Shown: in pieces, positions 57,311 through 64,000 of the stretch
Layout: every line of letters starts with the position of its first letter
Numbering within the stretch: position 1 is the first letter of the stretch
DNA from: Pseudomonas hunanensis
GTDB lineage: Bacteria > Pseudomonadota > Gammaproteobacteria > Pseudomonadales > Pseudomonadaceae
DNA: 64,000 bases
Reading direction: 5' to 3'
Assembly (NCBI RefSeq): GCF_013393325.1
Contig: NZ_QJRC01000098.1
Location: 62,001-126,000, forward strand
Notes under the pieces: generated by a model
What the model saw: the letters and a program-made list of their open reading frames with translations, nothing else
Told to the model about the DNA's origin: nothing
Databases searched by the model: none
Position numbers and translations under genes: made by a program

Positions 57311-58860
57311 GCATTCTTCCTGGGTGCTGCATCGTGCAGCAGTGCGTCACGTTTCTGATATCCGGCAAAGGCGGCGGCCAACAGCTGATCCTGAGTCCAA
57401 TGCTCACGCTCGAAGGTGTCGATCAGGCGGCCGGCGGACAGCACAGCGATGCGGTCGCAAATCAGCATCAGCTCGCGCAGGTCGCTGGACACCACCACCA
57501 GGGCCTTGCCCTGGCGCGCCAGTTCGGCCAGCAGGCCATAGATGTCGAACTTGGCGCCCACATCGATGCCACGGGTAGGTTCGTCGAACAGCAGCACCTG
57601 GCAATCGCGCTCCAGCCAGCGGCCGATCACCACCTTCTGCTGGTTGCCGCCAGACAGCTCGCCCACTACCTGCTGCGCGCCGGCACTGCGAATGCGCATG
57701 GCCTGGATCTGGCGTTCGGCCAGGGCTTGCTCTGCCTGGCCATCGAGCACGCCGGCCCGCGATACCGCGCCCAGGTTACCCAGGGCGATGTTGGCGCTGA
57801 TCGACTGCGTCAGCAGCAGGCCCTCGCCTTTGCGGTCTTCGGTAATCAGCGCGATACCCGCCCGCACGGCGGCCTTGGGCGAGTCGATGGTTACCGCTTG
57901 AAGTGGCTGGCCGAGCGCGATGCTGCCACTGTCGGCACGGTCGGCACCGTAGATCAGCCTCAGCAGCTCGGTGCGGCCGGCGCCGATCAGGCCGGACATG
58001 CCAAAGATTTCCCCTGCCCTGACCTCGAACGACACCTCGCGCACCTTGTCAGCACGGCTTAGCTTGTCGACCTTAAGCAAGGGGGCACCGATCTGCCGGC
58101 GGCCCAGGTCGATATGCTCGCCCAGTTCGCGGCCGACCATCAGGTTGACCAGCTCGGCACTGGTGTAGCGCTGTATCGGCTCATCACACACCAGTTTGCC
58201 ATCGCGCAGCACAGCGATGCGCTGGGCCACGCGCTGCAACTCTTCCAGGCGGTGCGAGATATAGACGATGGCCACGCCACGCTGGCGCAAGCGCTCGATC
58301 TGGGTGAACAGCAACTCCACCTCGCGCGCAGTGAGCATGGCAGTGGGCTCGTCGAAGATCAGCACATGGCAGTCACCGATCAGGTTGCGGGCGATTTCGA
58401 CCATCTGCTGATGCCCGATACCCAACTCGCCCACCGGGGTATCCGGGTCGATGGCATCGAGCCCGACCTGGGCCATGGCGGCCGTGGCCAATTGGCGCAG
58501 GCGCTTGTGGCTGATCCAGCCAAAGCGGCTGGGCAGGTTGTCGAGGAACAGGTTTTCCGCCACGGTCAGTGTCGGCAGCAGGTTCAACTCCTGCATGACC
58601 ATGCGTACACCGAGGCGCTCGGCCTCGCTGCGGCTGGCGGGCGCGTAGGCCTGGCCGCGATAGGTCATGAGCCCGGTGGTGGGCACCTCCAGGCCACTGA
58701 TGAGCTTGGACAGGGTACTTTTGCCCGCACCGTTTTCGCCGGTCAGGGCCAGCACTTCGCCGGCGCGCAGGCTGAGGCTGACGTCGCCTAGCACGGGCTG
58801 GGCGTAAGTCTTGCCCAACCCACGGGCGGCGAGTACCACTTCGTTGGCCAATGCAGGCAT
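57307..58860 (-). CDS. rbsA: Ribose ABC transporter ATP-binding protein (two-domain)
   Basis: Double ATPase of 517 residues energising ribose uptake. Start MPALANEVVLAARGLGK at 58860 with AGGAG eight bases upstream; the longer frame to 58938 extends without homology. The N-terminal half has Walker A TGENGAGKSTLSKL and Walker B VLIFDEPTAML. The C-terminal half has a degenerate P-loop GLIGAGRTELLRL, signature LSGGNQQKVVIGRWL, and FDEPTRGIDVGA. This asymmetry is normal for RbsA/XylG/MglA proteins. Confidence 0.97.
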   Translation of the reverse strand: MPALANEVVLAARGLGKTYAQPVLGDVSLSLRAGEVLALTGENGAGKSTLSKLISGLEVPTTGLMTYRGQAYAPASRSEAERLGVRMVMQELNLLPTLTVAENLFLDNLPSRFGWISHKRLRQLATAAMAQVGLDAIDPDTPVGELGIGHQQMVEIARNLIGDCHVLIFDEPTAMLTAREVELLFTQIERLRQRGVAIVYISHRLEELQRVAQRIAVLRDGKLVCDEPIQRYTSAELVNLMVGRELGEHIDLGRRQIGAPLLKVDKLSRADKVREVSFEVRAGEIFGMSGLIGAGRTELLRLIYGADRADSGSIALGQPLQAVTIDSPKAAVRAGIALITEDRKGEGLLLTQSISANIALGNLGAVSRAGVLDGQAEQALAERQIQAMRIRSAGAQQVVGELSGGNQQKVVIGRWLERDCQVLLFDEPTRGIDVGAKFDIYGLLAELARQGKALVVVSSDLRELMLICDRIAVLSAGRLIDTFEREHWTQDQLLAAAFAGYQKRDALLHDAAPRKNA

Positions 58861-58879
58861 GGCCGTTCTCCTGGCAGCG

Positions 58880-59839
58880 TCAGGGCTTCTTGGTGATGAG
58901 TTTGACCGGGGTCTGGATGACGTTGTCGTCATCCACATCAGGCTTCTCGCCCTTGACCATTTTCAACGCCGCCTGGATGCCGTACACCGCCTGCTGGCTG
59001 GCGGCCTGGTCGAGGGTGGCGAGTACGCGACCATCACCAAGCATCGGTTTGATGGCGTTGATGTTGTCGTAGCCCACCACTTGCACCTGGCCGGTCTTAC
59101 CGGCAGCACGCACGGCCGATACCGCACCCAGGGCCATGCTGTCGTTGCCAGCCAGCAGGGCTTTCAGTTCGGGGTATTCGTTGAGCATGGACGCCGCGAC
59201 AGCGTTGCCTTTGTCGATTTCCCAGTTGCCACTTTGCACCGAGACGATCTTCATCTGTGCGGCCTCCATGGCGTCCTTGAAGCCGGCGGTGCGTTGCTGG
59301 GCGTTGGTGGTGGTCGGCACGCCTTCGATGATGCCCACCTGGTCGCCGGCCTTGAGCTTCTGGCTGGCCAGGTAGTCGCCGACCAGGCGCGCGCCCTTGC
59401 GGTTGTCGGGGCCAACGAAGGGTACGCTGATGCCTTTGCTCTTGAGCAGATCAGGGTCCAGACGGTTGTCGATGTTGATCACTACAACGCCCTGGTCCAT
59501 GGCCTTCTTCACCGCCGACACCAGTGCCTTGGAATCGGCCGGGGCAATCACCAGCGCCTTGGCGCCGGAATTGACCATTTGCTCGACGATGCGGATCTGT
59601 TCGCCGGTGTCGGTTTCGTTCTTGATGCCATTGGCGACCAGGTCGAATTCATTGGCGTGGGCTTTCTGGTAGTCCTTGGCGCCGTCTTCCATGGTGCGGA
59701 AGAATTCATTGGCCAGCGACTTCATGACCAGGGCGACCTTGGGTTTGTCTTCGGCGTGGGCGGCCGACAATGGCAGGGCGAGAGAAAGCGAGGAAACGAC
59801 AGCGAGGGCCAGCAGACGACCGGGGAACGGCAGTTTCAT
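58880..59839 (-). CDS. rbsB: Ribose-binding periplasmic protein
   Basis: Periplasmic substrate-binding protein of 319 residues. A Sec signal peptide (MKLPFPGRLLALAVV...LSAAHA, cleaved near residue 29) precedes the type I fold: KVALVMKSLANEFFRTMEDGAK, VINIDNRLDP, VPFVGPDNRKGARLVG, AGNDSMALGAVSAV. It is the first gene of the rbs operon; an operator palindrome lies 37 bases upstream. It delivers ribose to RbsC. Confidence 0.97.
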   Translation of the reverse strand: MKLPFPGRLLALAVVSSLSLALPLSAAHAEDKPKVALVMKSLANEFFRTMEDGAKDYQKAHANEFDLVANGIKNETDTGEQIRIVEQMVNSGAKALVIAPADSKALVSAVKKAMDQGVVVINIDNRLDPDLLKSKGISVPFVGPDNRKGARLVGDYLASQKLKAGDQVGIIEGVPTTTNAQQRTAGFKDAMEAAQMKIVSVQSGNWEIDKGNAVAASMLNEYPELKALLAGNDSMALGAVSAVRAAGKTGQVQVVGYDNINAIKPMLGDGRVLATLDQAASQQAVYGIQAALKMVKGEKPDVDDDNVIQTPVKLITKKP

Positions 59840-59876
59840 GGACGATGACTCCGAATCTTGTGTTTTTTATCGGATA

Positions 59877-59888
59877 GCAAACGTTTGC
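59877..59888. promoter_or_regulatory. RbsR/LacI-family operator palindrome
   Basis: GCAAACGTTTGC is a perfect 12-base palindrome with the central CG step recognised by LacI-family hinge helices. It is 37 bases upstream of the rbsB start. The 308-base divergent region it occupies also serves ansB on the other strand. Confidence 0.85.
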
Positions 59889-60137
59889 GGTACCTAACTA
59901 TGGAAACAGGACCGGGGTTTGTCAAATCCGTTTGGCTGTCGGAGGCCAGAGCACTGCTTCGGCTGATTATCCAGATTTCTCCGAAAAACCGAACACCTTT
60001 TCCTATGTTTTTCGGGATTCCGAATGCAATACGCCCCCTGGCAACGCGCAAGGCCGCACCTACGCTCATTTACACAAGCTGGTATGAAACATGCCTTGTC
60101 CAGGTGCGACAAAAAAATCATCTCACTAGGAAGAGAG

Positions 60138-60145
60138 AACAATAA
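60138..60145 (+). promoter_or_regulatory. Hfq/Crc-type CA motif at the ansB start
   Basis: AACAATAA fits AANAANAA and lies two bases before the ATG at 60148, so binding would block initiation. It suggests catabolite control of asparaginase. Confidence 0.5.
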
Positions 60146-60147
60146 CG

Positions 60148-61236
60148 ATGAATGCCGCACTGAAAACCTTCGCCCCCAGCGCACTCGCGCTGCTGCTGAT
60201 CCTGCCAGCCACCGCCTCTGCCAAAGAAGCCGAAACCCAGCAGAAGCTGGCCAACGTGGTCATCCTCGCCACCGGCGGCACCATTGCCGGCGCCGGTGCC
60301 AGCGCCGCCAACAGCGCTACCTACCAGGCTGCCAAGCTGGGCGTCGACAAGCTCATCGCCGGCGTGCCGGAGCTTGCAGACATCGCCAACGTGCGCGGTG
60401 AGCAAGTGATGCAGATCGCGTCTGAAAGCATCAGCAACGACGACCTGCTAAAGCTGGGCAAACGCGTCGCCGAGCTGGCCGAAAGCAAGGACGTCGACGG
60501 AATCGTCATCACCCACGGCACCGACACCCTGGAAGAAACCGCCTATTTCCTCAATCTGGTGGAAAAGACCGACAAGCCAATCGTGGTGGTCGGTTCGATG
60601 CGTCCAGGTACCGCCATGTCCGCTGACGGCATGCTCAACCTGTATAACGCCGTGGCCGTGGCCAGCGACAAGCAGTCGCGTGGCAAGGGCGTGCTGGTGA
60701 CCATGAACGATGAGATCCAGTCCGGGCGTGACGTGAGCAAGTCGGTCAACATTAAAACCGAAGCGTTCAAGAGCGCCTGGGGCCCCATGGGCATGGTAGT
60801 GGAAGGCAAGTCCTACTGGTTCCGCCTGCCGGCCAAGCGCCATACGGTCAATTCCGAGTTCGATATCAAGCAGATCAGCAGCCTGCCCCAGGTGGACATT
60901 GCCTATGGCTATGGCAACGTCACCGACACTGCCTACAAGGCACTGGCGCAAAACGGTGCCAAGGCGCTGATTCATGCCGGCACCGGCAACGGTTCGGTAT
61001 CGTCGCGGGTGGTGCCGGCGCTGCAAGAGCTGCGCAAGAACGGCGTGCAGATCATCCGTTCGTCTCACGTCAACCAGGGTGGCTTCGTGCTGCGCAACGC
61101 CGAACAGCCGGACGACAAGAACGACTGGGTGGTGGCCCACGACCTGAACCCGCAAAAGGCGCGAATTCTGGCGATGGTAGCGATGACCAAGACCCAGGAC
61201 AGCAAGGAACTGCAGCGAATCTTCTGGGAGTATTGA
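60148..61236 (+). CDS. ansB: Periplasmic glutaminase-asparaginase (type II asparaginase)
   Basis: Hydrolyses asparagine and glutamine to the acid plus ammonia; 362 residues. A Sec signal peptide (cleavage after TASA, about residue 24) indicates periplasmic location. Two catalytic regions are intact: NVVILATGGTIAGAGAS with the nucleophilic Thr, and GIVITHGTDTLEETAYFL with the second Thr-Asp-Lys-type triad. GSMRPGTAMSADG and the C-terminal HVNQGGFVL and LNPQKARILAM are like Pseudomonas 7A glutaminase-asparaginase. It is divergent from rbsB and followed by a terminator. Glutaminase activity is likely from this similarity but not proved by sequence. Confidence 0.95.
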   Translation: MNAALKTFAPSALALLLILPATASAKEAETQQKLANVVILATGGTIAGAGASAANSATYQAAKLGVDKLIAGVPELADIANVRGEQVMQIASESISNDDLLKLGKRVAELAESKDVDGIVITHGTDTLEETAYFLNLVEKTDKPIVVVGSMRPGTAMSADGMLNLYNAVAVASDKQSRGKGVLVTMNDEIQSGRDVSKSVNIKTEAFKSAWGPMGMVVEGKSYWFRLPAKRHTVNSEFDIKQISSLPQVDIAYGYGNVTDTAYKALAQNGAKALIHAGTGNGSVSSRVVPALQELRKNGVQIIRSSHVNQGGFVLRNAEQPDDKNDWVVAHDLNPQKARILAMVAMTKTQDSKELQRIFWEY

Positions 61237-61244
61237 GTGCTCCT

Positions 61245-61270
61245 CTCAGGGCCGGTGCGCCGGCCCTGAG
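61245..61270 (+). terminator. Terminator after ansB
   Basis: CTCAGGGCCGG, loop TGCG, CCGGCCCTGAG is a perfect 11-base stem starting eight bases past the ansB stop. Only a weak T-rich tail (CTCTTG) follows, so termination may be partial. Confidence 0.75.
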
Positions 61271-61342
61271 GCTCTTGCCGCCCTTCCCTCTGCGGTGCCT
61301 GGCACCGCCTCTGAGCCACGCATGACCAGCCCCGGCGGCGGC

Positions 61343-61372
61343 GCTCTTCGCGGGCATGCCCGCTCCCACAGC
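61343..61372. repeat. REP-like element (single)
   Basis: CTCTTCGCGGGCATGCCCGCTCCCACAG matches the common P. putida REP unit, with GCGGGCATGCCCGC as its hairpin at 61350-61363. It lies between ansB and hpaR ends, outside any gene. Confidence 0.8.
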
Positions 61373-61416
61373 GACGACTGTCATCCTGTACAACCGGTGC
61401 CATCCACTACAGGATC

Positions 61417-61839
61417 TCAGGGCGCAATGCGCTTCAGGTCATTCAACAAGCCCATCAGTTGCTGCAACTTCTCTTCACCAAACTGCGCCTGAATCTTCTG
61501 GTAGTTGGCCTCCATCCCTTCCTTCATCGAGGCAAAGCACGCCTCCCCGCCTTCGGTCAGGCTGACGAACACCCGCCGCTGGTCCTGCGCTGCCTTCTGC
61601 CGCCGCACCAGCCCATCGCGCTCCAGCCGCCCCAGCACCCCGGTCATGCTCGGCTTGAGGATGCAGGCCAGTTCTGCCAGCTGGTAATTCTCCAGCTCGC
61701 CATGCTGCTTGAGGATGCGGATGACCCGCCATTGCTGCTCGGTCAGGTCATGCGCGTTCAACAGCGGCCTGAAAAATGCCATTGCGGCTTCTCGGGCCTG
61801 CAAAAGGCTTAGGGTGAGCGAAGGTTGGGTCTTGGTCAT
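61417..61839 (-). CDS. hpaR: Homoprotocatechuate catabolism repressor HpaR, MarR family
   Basis: Winged-helix repressor of 140 residues. The sequence (LLQAREAAMAFFRPLLNAHDLTEQQWRVIR) and the helix-turn-helix NYQLAELACILKPSMTGVLGRLERDGLVRRQKA match HpaR/HpcR proteins, which repress the homoprotocatechuate (hpa) genes until the aromatic substrate or an intermediate binds. The C-terminal LLNDLKRIAP helix is for dimerisation. It is the gene farthest from the hpaG end and is followed by a REP element. Its target is likely the TTAAC repeat array at 62993-63026. Confidence 0.93.
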   Translation of the reverse strand: MTKTQPSLTLSLLQAREAAMAFFRPLLNAHDLTEQQWRVIRILKQHGELENYQLAELACILKPSMTGVLGRLERDGLVRRQKAAQDQRRVFVSLTEGGEACFASMKEGMEANYQKIQAQFGEEKLQQLMGLLNDLKRIAP

Positions 61840-61994
61840 GGTCGAGCCTGTGGTTTTTCTCAGTTCACAAATTTAAGGGCATGCACGATGGAAAGTGCAA
61901 TCTGTTCCACGGAAAACCCATTCAAGCCCAGCGCGCGGGCTGCGACCATCCGGTACAAACAACAACACATACCGGGTGCGCCGCCATGGCCCTG

Positions 61995-62900
61995 TCACTG
62001 CAAGTGTGCCTGCCGCTGGCGATACTCCCCAGGCGTGAGTTTGGCGTAGCGGTTGAAGAAGCGGCTGAAATAGGCCGGGTCCTTGAAGCCCAGCTGGTAA
62101 CAGATTTCGTTGGCCGTGCTACCGGAAAACAACAGCAAGCGCTTGGCCTCCTGCATCAGCCGCTCCAGTACCAGGCGCTTGGATGGCAAGTCGGCGATAC
62201 GCCGGCACACATCGTTCAGCCGCGCCTCGGTCACGCCAACCTGCTGCGCGTAGCGGGCCAGCGGCCAGTGCTCGAGGTAATGCGCTTCGATCAGTGCATT
62301 GAAACGGTGGAAGATCTTCAAGTCCTCATGCCGCGCCGGGGTCGATTCCAGCGAGTTGGGGCACAGCCGCAGCAGGCTGACCATGATCAAGCGGGTCAGC
62401 GACTGCAGCGCCGCCTCGCGCCCCGGTTGCTGCGTGGCGAACTCGTCGCTCAGCGCTTCCAGCCAGCCTTGCAGGCGGTGGGCCTCGGCCTTGTATTCGG
62501 CCGGCAGGTTGCCCAGCGCCACGCAGGCCGGCTGCACCTGCATGCCCGCCGGCAGCAGGCTGGCATCGGCTTCGATCAATTGCCAGACCAGTTGCTGGCG
62601 CACAGTCAGCACATGCCCGTCGCTGTCGGCTTCGGTAACGAACGCGTGTGCCACCGTGGGCGGCGTGAGGAAGAACATCGGCCCGGCCTCGATGTACTGC
62701 TGGTCGTCCAGATACACCCGCACCGTGCCCGATTTCACGTAATGCACCTGGAAGAACCGGTCATGCCGGTGCACTGGCATGTTGCGCCCGAAAAAGCCCG
62801 CCAGGTTGCCCAGCCGGTCGTAATGCACCTCGCTGTCGCTGTAGCGCTGGTCATAGACCTGGCCGATGTTGATGTTCGGTATCGGATGCCGGTCGCTCAT
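61995..62900 (-). CDS. hpaA: 4-hydroxyphenylacetate catabolism activator HpaA, AraC/XylS family
   Basis: Activator of 301 residues. The start is MSDRHPIPNINIGQVYD at 62900; the open frame extends to 62966 without support. The N-terminal cupin part (VHYVKSGTVRVYLDDQQYIEAGPMFFLTPPTVAH) binds the inducer, expected to be 4-hydroxyphenylacetate. The C-terminal AraC double helix-turn-helix is (PLARYAQQVGVTEARLNDVCRRIADLPSKRLVLERLM ... YQLGFKDPAYFSRFFNRYAKLTPGEYR). It diverges from hpaG1 and shares the 171-base promoter region. In E. coli HpaA activates hpaBC, so genes beyond the window are also probable targets. Confidence 0.93.
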   Translation of the reverse strand: MSDRHPIPNINIGQVYDQRYSDSEVHYDRLGNLAGFFGRNMPVHRHDRFFQVHYVKSGTVRVYLDDQQYIEAGPMFFLTPPTVAHAFVTEADSDGHVLTVRQQLVWQLIEADASLLPAGMQVQPACVALGNLPAEYKAEAHRLQGWLEALSDEFATQQPGREAALQSLTRLIMVSLLRLCPNSLESTPARHEDLKIFHRFNALIEAHYLEHWPLARYAQQVGVTEARLNDVCRRIADLPSKRLVLERLMQEAKRLLLFSGSTANEICYQLGFKDPAYFSRFFNRYAKLTPGEYRQRQAHLQ

Positions 62901-62992
62901 GGCTGCTTGCTCGCAAATCGCTTGACCCTGTTGACGATGGCCCATGGTGCACCGCCTTGTCGGCACGCGCCACTGGCCACCTCTTGACCATC

Positions 62993-63026
62993 GTTAACAT
63001 ATTAACTATAACATTAACACATTAAC
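62993..63026. promoter_or_regulatory. Four phased TTAAC repeats in the hpaA-hpaG1 promoter, probable HpaR operator
   Basis: TTAAC occurs at 62994, 63002, 63014 and 63022. The repeats form two pairs of 8-base period whose starts are 20 bases apart, two helical turns, so the pairs face the same side. The first pair (GTTAACATATTAAC) is nearly palindromic. The array lies 46-79 bases before the hpaG1 start. Confidence 0.65.
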
Positions 63027-63071
63027 AAAATTCGCAGGACGGCCATCGCCCTGCACTGCCAGGAGAAGAGC

Positions 63072-63731
63072 ATGAGCCATGCCCTGCATGACGTTGCCAA
63101 CGGCACCCTGTTCGGCGTCGCGCTGAACTACCGGGGTTTGCTGCAGCAGCACCAAGCGGCGTTCGTCGAAGCACCGTACAAGCAACTGCCAGTCAAGCCA
63201 GTGCTGTTCGTCAAAACCCCGAACACGCGCAACCAGCATGAAGGCCAAGTGCTGTTCCCGGCCAACGTACAGCGCCTGCAACCTGGCCCGGCGCTGGGTG
63301 TGGTGATTGGCAAGGACGCCAGCCGCGTCAGTGTGGAGGACGCCCTGGAGCATGTGGCGGGCTACACCATCGTCAACGAAACCAGCCTGCCCGAAGACAG
63401 CTACTACCGCCCGGCCGTCAAGGCCAAGTGCCGTGATGGCTTCTGCCCGATCGGCCCAGCGCTGGTGCCGGCCAGCCAGGTAGCCAACCCCGATGCCCTA
63501 GGCCTGCGCCTGTATGTGAATGGCGAACTGCGCCAGCACAACAACACCGCCAACTGCGTGCGCACGGTGGCCCAGCTGATTGCCGAAATCAGCGAGTTCA
63601 TGACCCTGCACGCTGGCGACATCCTGATCACCGGCACCCCCGAGGGCCGCGTCGATGTACAGCCAGGCGACCGCGTCGATATCGAGATCGACGGCCTGGG
63701 CAAGCTGACCAACCACATCGTCGCCGAGTGA
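63072..63731 (+). CDS. hpaG1: 4-hydroxyphenylacetate degradation bifunctional isomerase/decarboxylase, subunit HpaG1
   Basis: Half-protein of the fumarylacetoacetate-hydrolase family, 219 residues, acting with HpaG2 on 5-carboxymethyl-2-oxohex-3-ene-dioate: decarboxylation then isomerisation in the homoprotocatechuate meta-cleavage route. FGVALNYRGLLQQHQ, KPVLFVKTPNTR, GPALGVVIGKDASRVS, and TVAQLIAEISEFMTLHAGDILITGTPEG are the FAH-fold hallmarks with metal-binding acids. AGGAGAAG precedes the ATG. In E. coli C these two halves are fused as HpcE/HpaG, while many Pseudomonas keep them separate. HpaG2 begins 10 bases downstream. Confidence 0.93.
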   Translation: MSHALHDVANGTLFGVALNYRGLLQQHQAAFVEAPYKQLPVKPVLFVKTPNTRNQHEGQVLFPANVQRLQPGPALGVVIGKDASRVSVEDALEHVAGYTIVNETSLPEDSYYRPAVKAKCRDGFCPIGPALVPASQVANPDALGLRLYVNGELRQHNNTANCVRTVAQLIAEISEFMTLHAGDILITGTPEGRVDVQPGDRVDIEIDGLGKLTNHIVAE

Positions 63732-63741
63732 GGAATTACCT

Positions 63742-64000
63742 GTGAAACACGCCCGTATCCAGTTCGACGGCCAGGCCCATGATGTCACGGTCGAAGGCGA
63801 CCACCTGCGCCTTGCCGATGGCCGCCTGGTCCATCAAGACCAGGTCACCTGGCTGCCGCCCGCCACTGGCAGCATGTTCGCCCTGGGCCTGAACTACGCC
63901 GATCACGCCAAGGAACTGGCCTTCGCGCCGCCCACCGAACCTCTGGCCTTCATCAAGTCGCCCGGCACCTACACCGGCCACGGCCAGGTCACCTGGCGCC
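63742..64000 (+). CDS. hpaG2: HpaG2 isomerase/decarboxylase subunit (5' part; runs off the window)
   Basis: Partner of HpaG1; only 86 codons are in the window. The start is a GTG at 63742 with GAGGAA six bases upstream and 10 bases after hpaG1. The visible protein MKHARIQFDGQAHDVTVEG, then VTWLPPATGSMFALGLNYADHAKEL and FIKSPGTYTGHG, are the beginning of the FAH-type HpaG2 fold. Co-transcription with hpaG1 is clear from the spacing. Confidence 0.9.
   Translation, partial: MKHARIQFDGQAHDVTVEGDHLRLADGRLVHQDQVTWLPPATGSMFALGLNYADHAKELAFAPPTEPLAFIKSPGTYTGHGQVTWR

Overview
The window is chromosomal DNA of a Pseudomonas, most likely the P. putida group. It is GC-rich with strong G/C third-position bias. 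It carries the thrS-infC-rpmI-rplT-pheS-pheT-ihfA block ending at tRNA-Pro(GGG), P. putida-style REP palindromes, a QuiC1-type dehydroshikimate dehydratase, an L-DOPA-decarboxylase-like gene and a giant calcium-binding heme peroxidase. The hpa genes at the right edge are strain-variable catabolic genes. Identifications rest on reading protein sequences and remembered family hallmarks; no search was run.

Layout. 0-1.9 kb: end of a sulfonate/nitrate-type ABC importer operon (two permeases, one ATPase). 2-17.8 kb: a 3608-residue type I secreted protein on the minus strand, made of two animal-type heme peroxidase modules and RTX calcium repeats, divergent from its ABC/MFP/TolC secretion system; a PAS-GGDEF gene follows. 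18.7-22.8 kb: FecI/FecR cell-surface signalling and a TonB receptor behind a Fur-like box. 22.8-29.8 kb: a methyltransferase, quiC1 divergent from an MHS-type transporter, an aromatic amino acid decarboxylase and a LysR regulator, with REP doublets. 29.8-34.9 kb: a YebC/YeeN protein, then an FAD oxidase plus organophosphate-type MFS carrier divergent from a LysR gene. 34.5-39.2 kb: DUF2784, tam, and a LysR / PhyH-dioxygenase / ProY-like permease cluster. 39.2-43.4 kb: accessory genes and a truncated integrase at the 3' end of tRNA-Pro(GGG), probably a decayed island. 43.7-51 kb: translation and nucleoid core genes. 51.3-54 kb: small secreted proteins, a cold-shock protein, an I78 lipoprotein and a nucleoside hydrolase. 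54-59.8 kb: rbsBACRKD. 60-61.2 kb: periplasmic glutaminase-asparaginase. 61.4-64 kb: hpaR, hpaA, hpaG1 and the start of hpaG2.

How it works together. Much of the window concerns scavenging of plant-, root- or soil-derived compounds: shikimate/quinate to protocatechuate, 4-hydroxyphenylacetate, ribose and nucleosides, asparagine/glutamine, and probably imino acids and an organophosphate or aminophosphonate. Several catabolic starts carry A-rich AANAANAA motifs typical of Hfq/Crc catabolite repression. The peroxidase and its secretion system form a self-contained export module.

The most notable observations are the near-complete duplication inside the giant peroxidase, with an in-frame Met and Shine-Dalgarno-like sequence kept at the internal boundary; a predicted hairpin over the ribosome-binding site of the secretion ATPase; a PcaR-like palindrome midway between quiC1 and the transporter; an AUU start for infC; a PhyH/ProY/LysR cluster of unknown substrate; and four phased TTAAC repeats in the hpa promoter.
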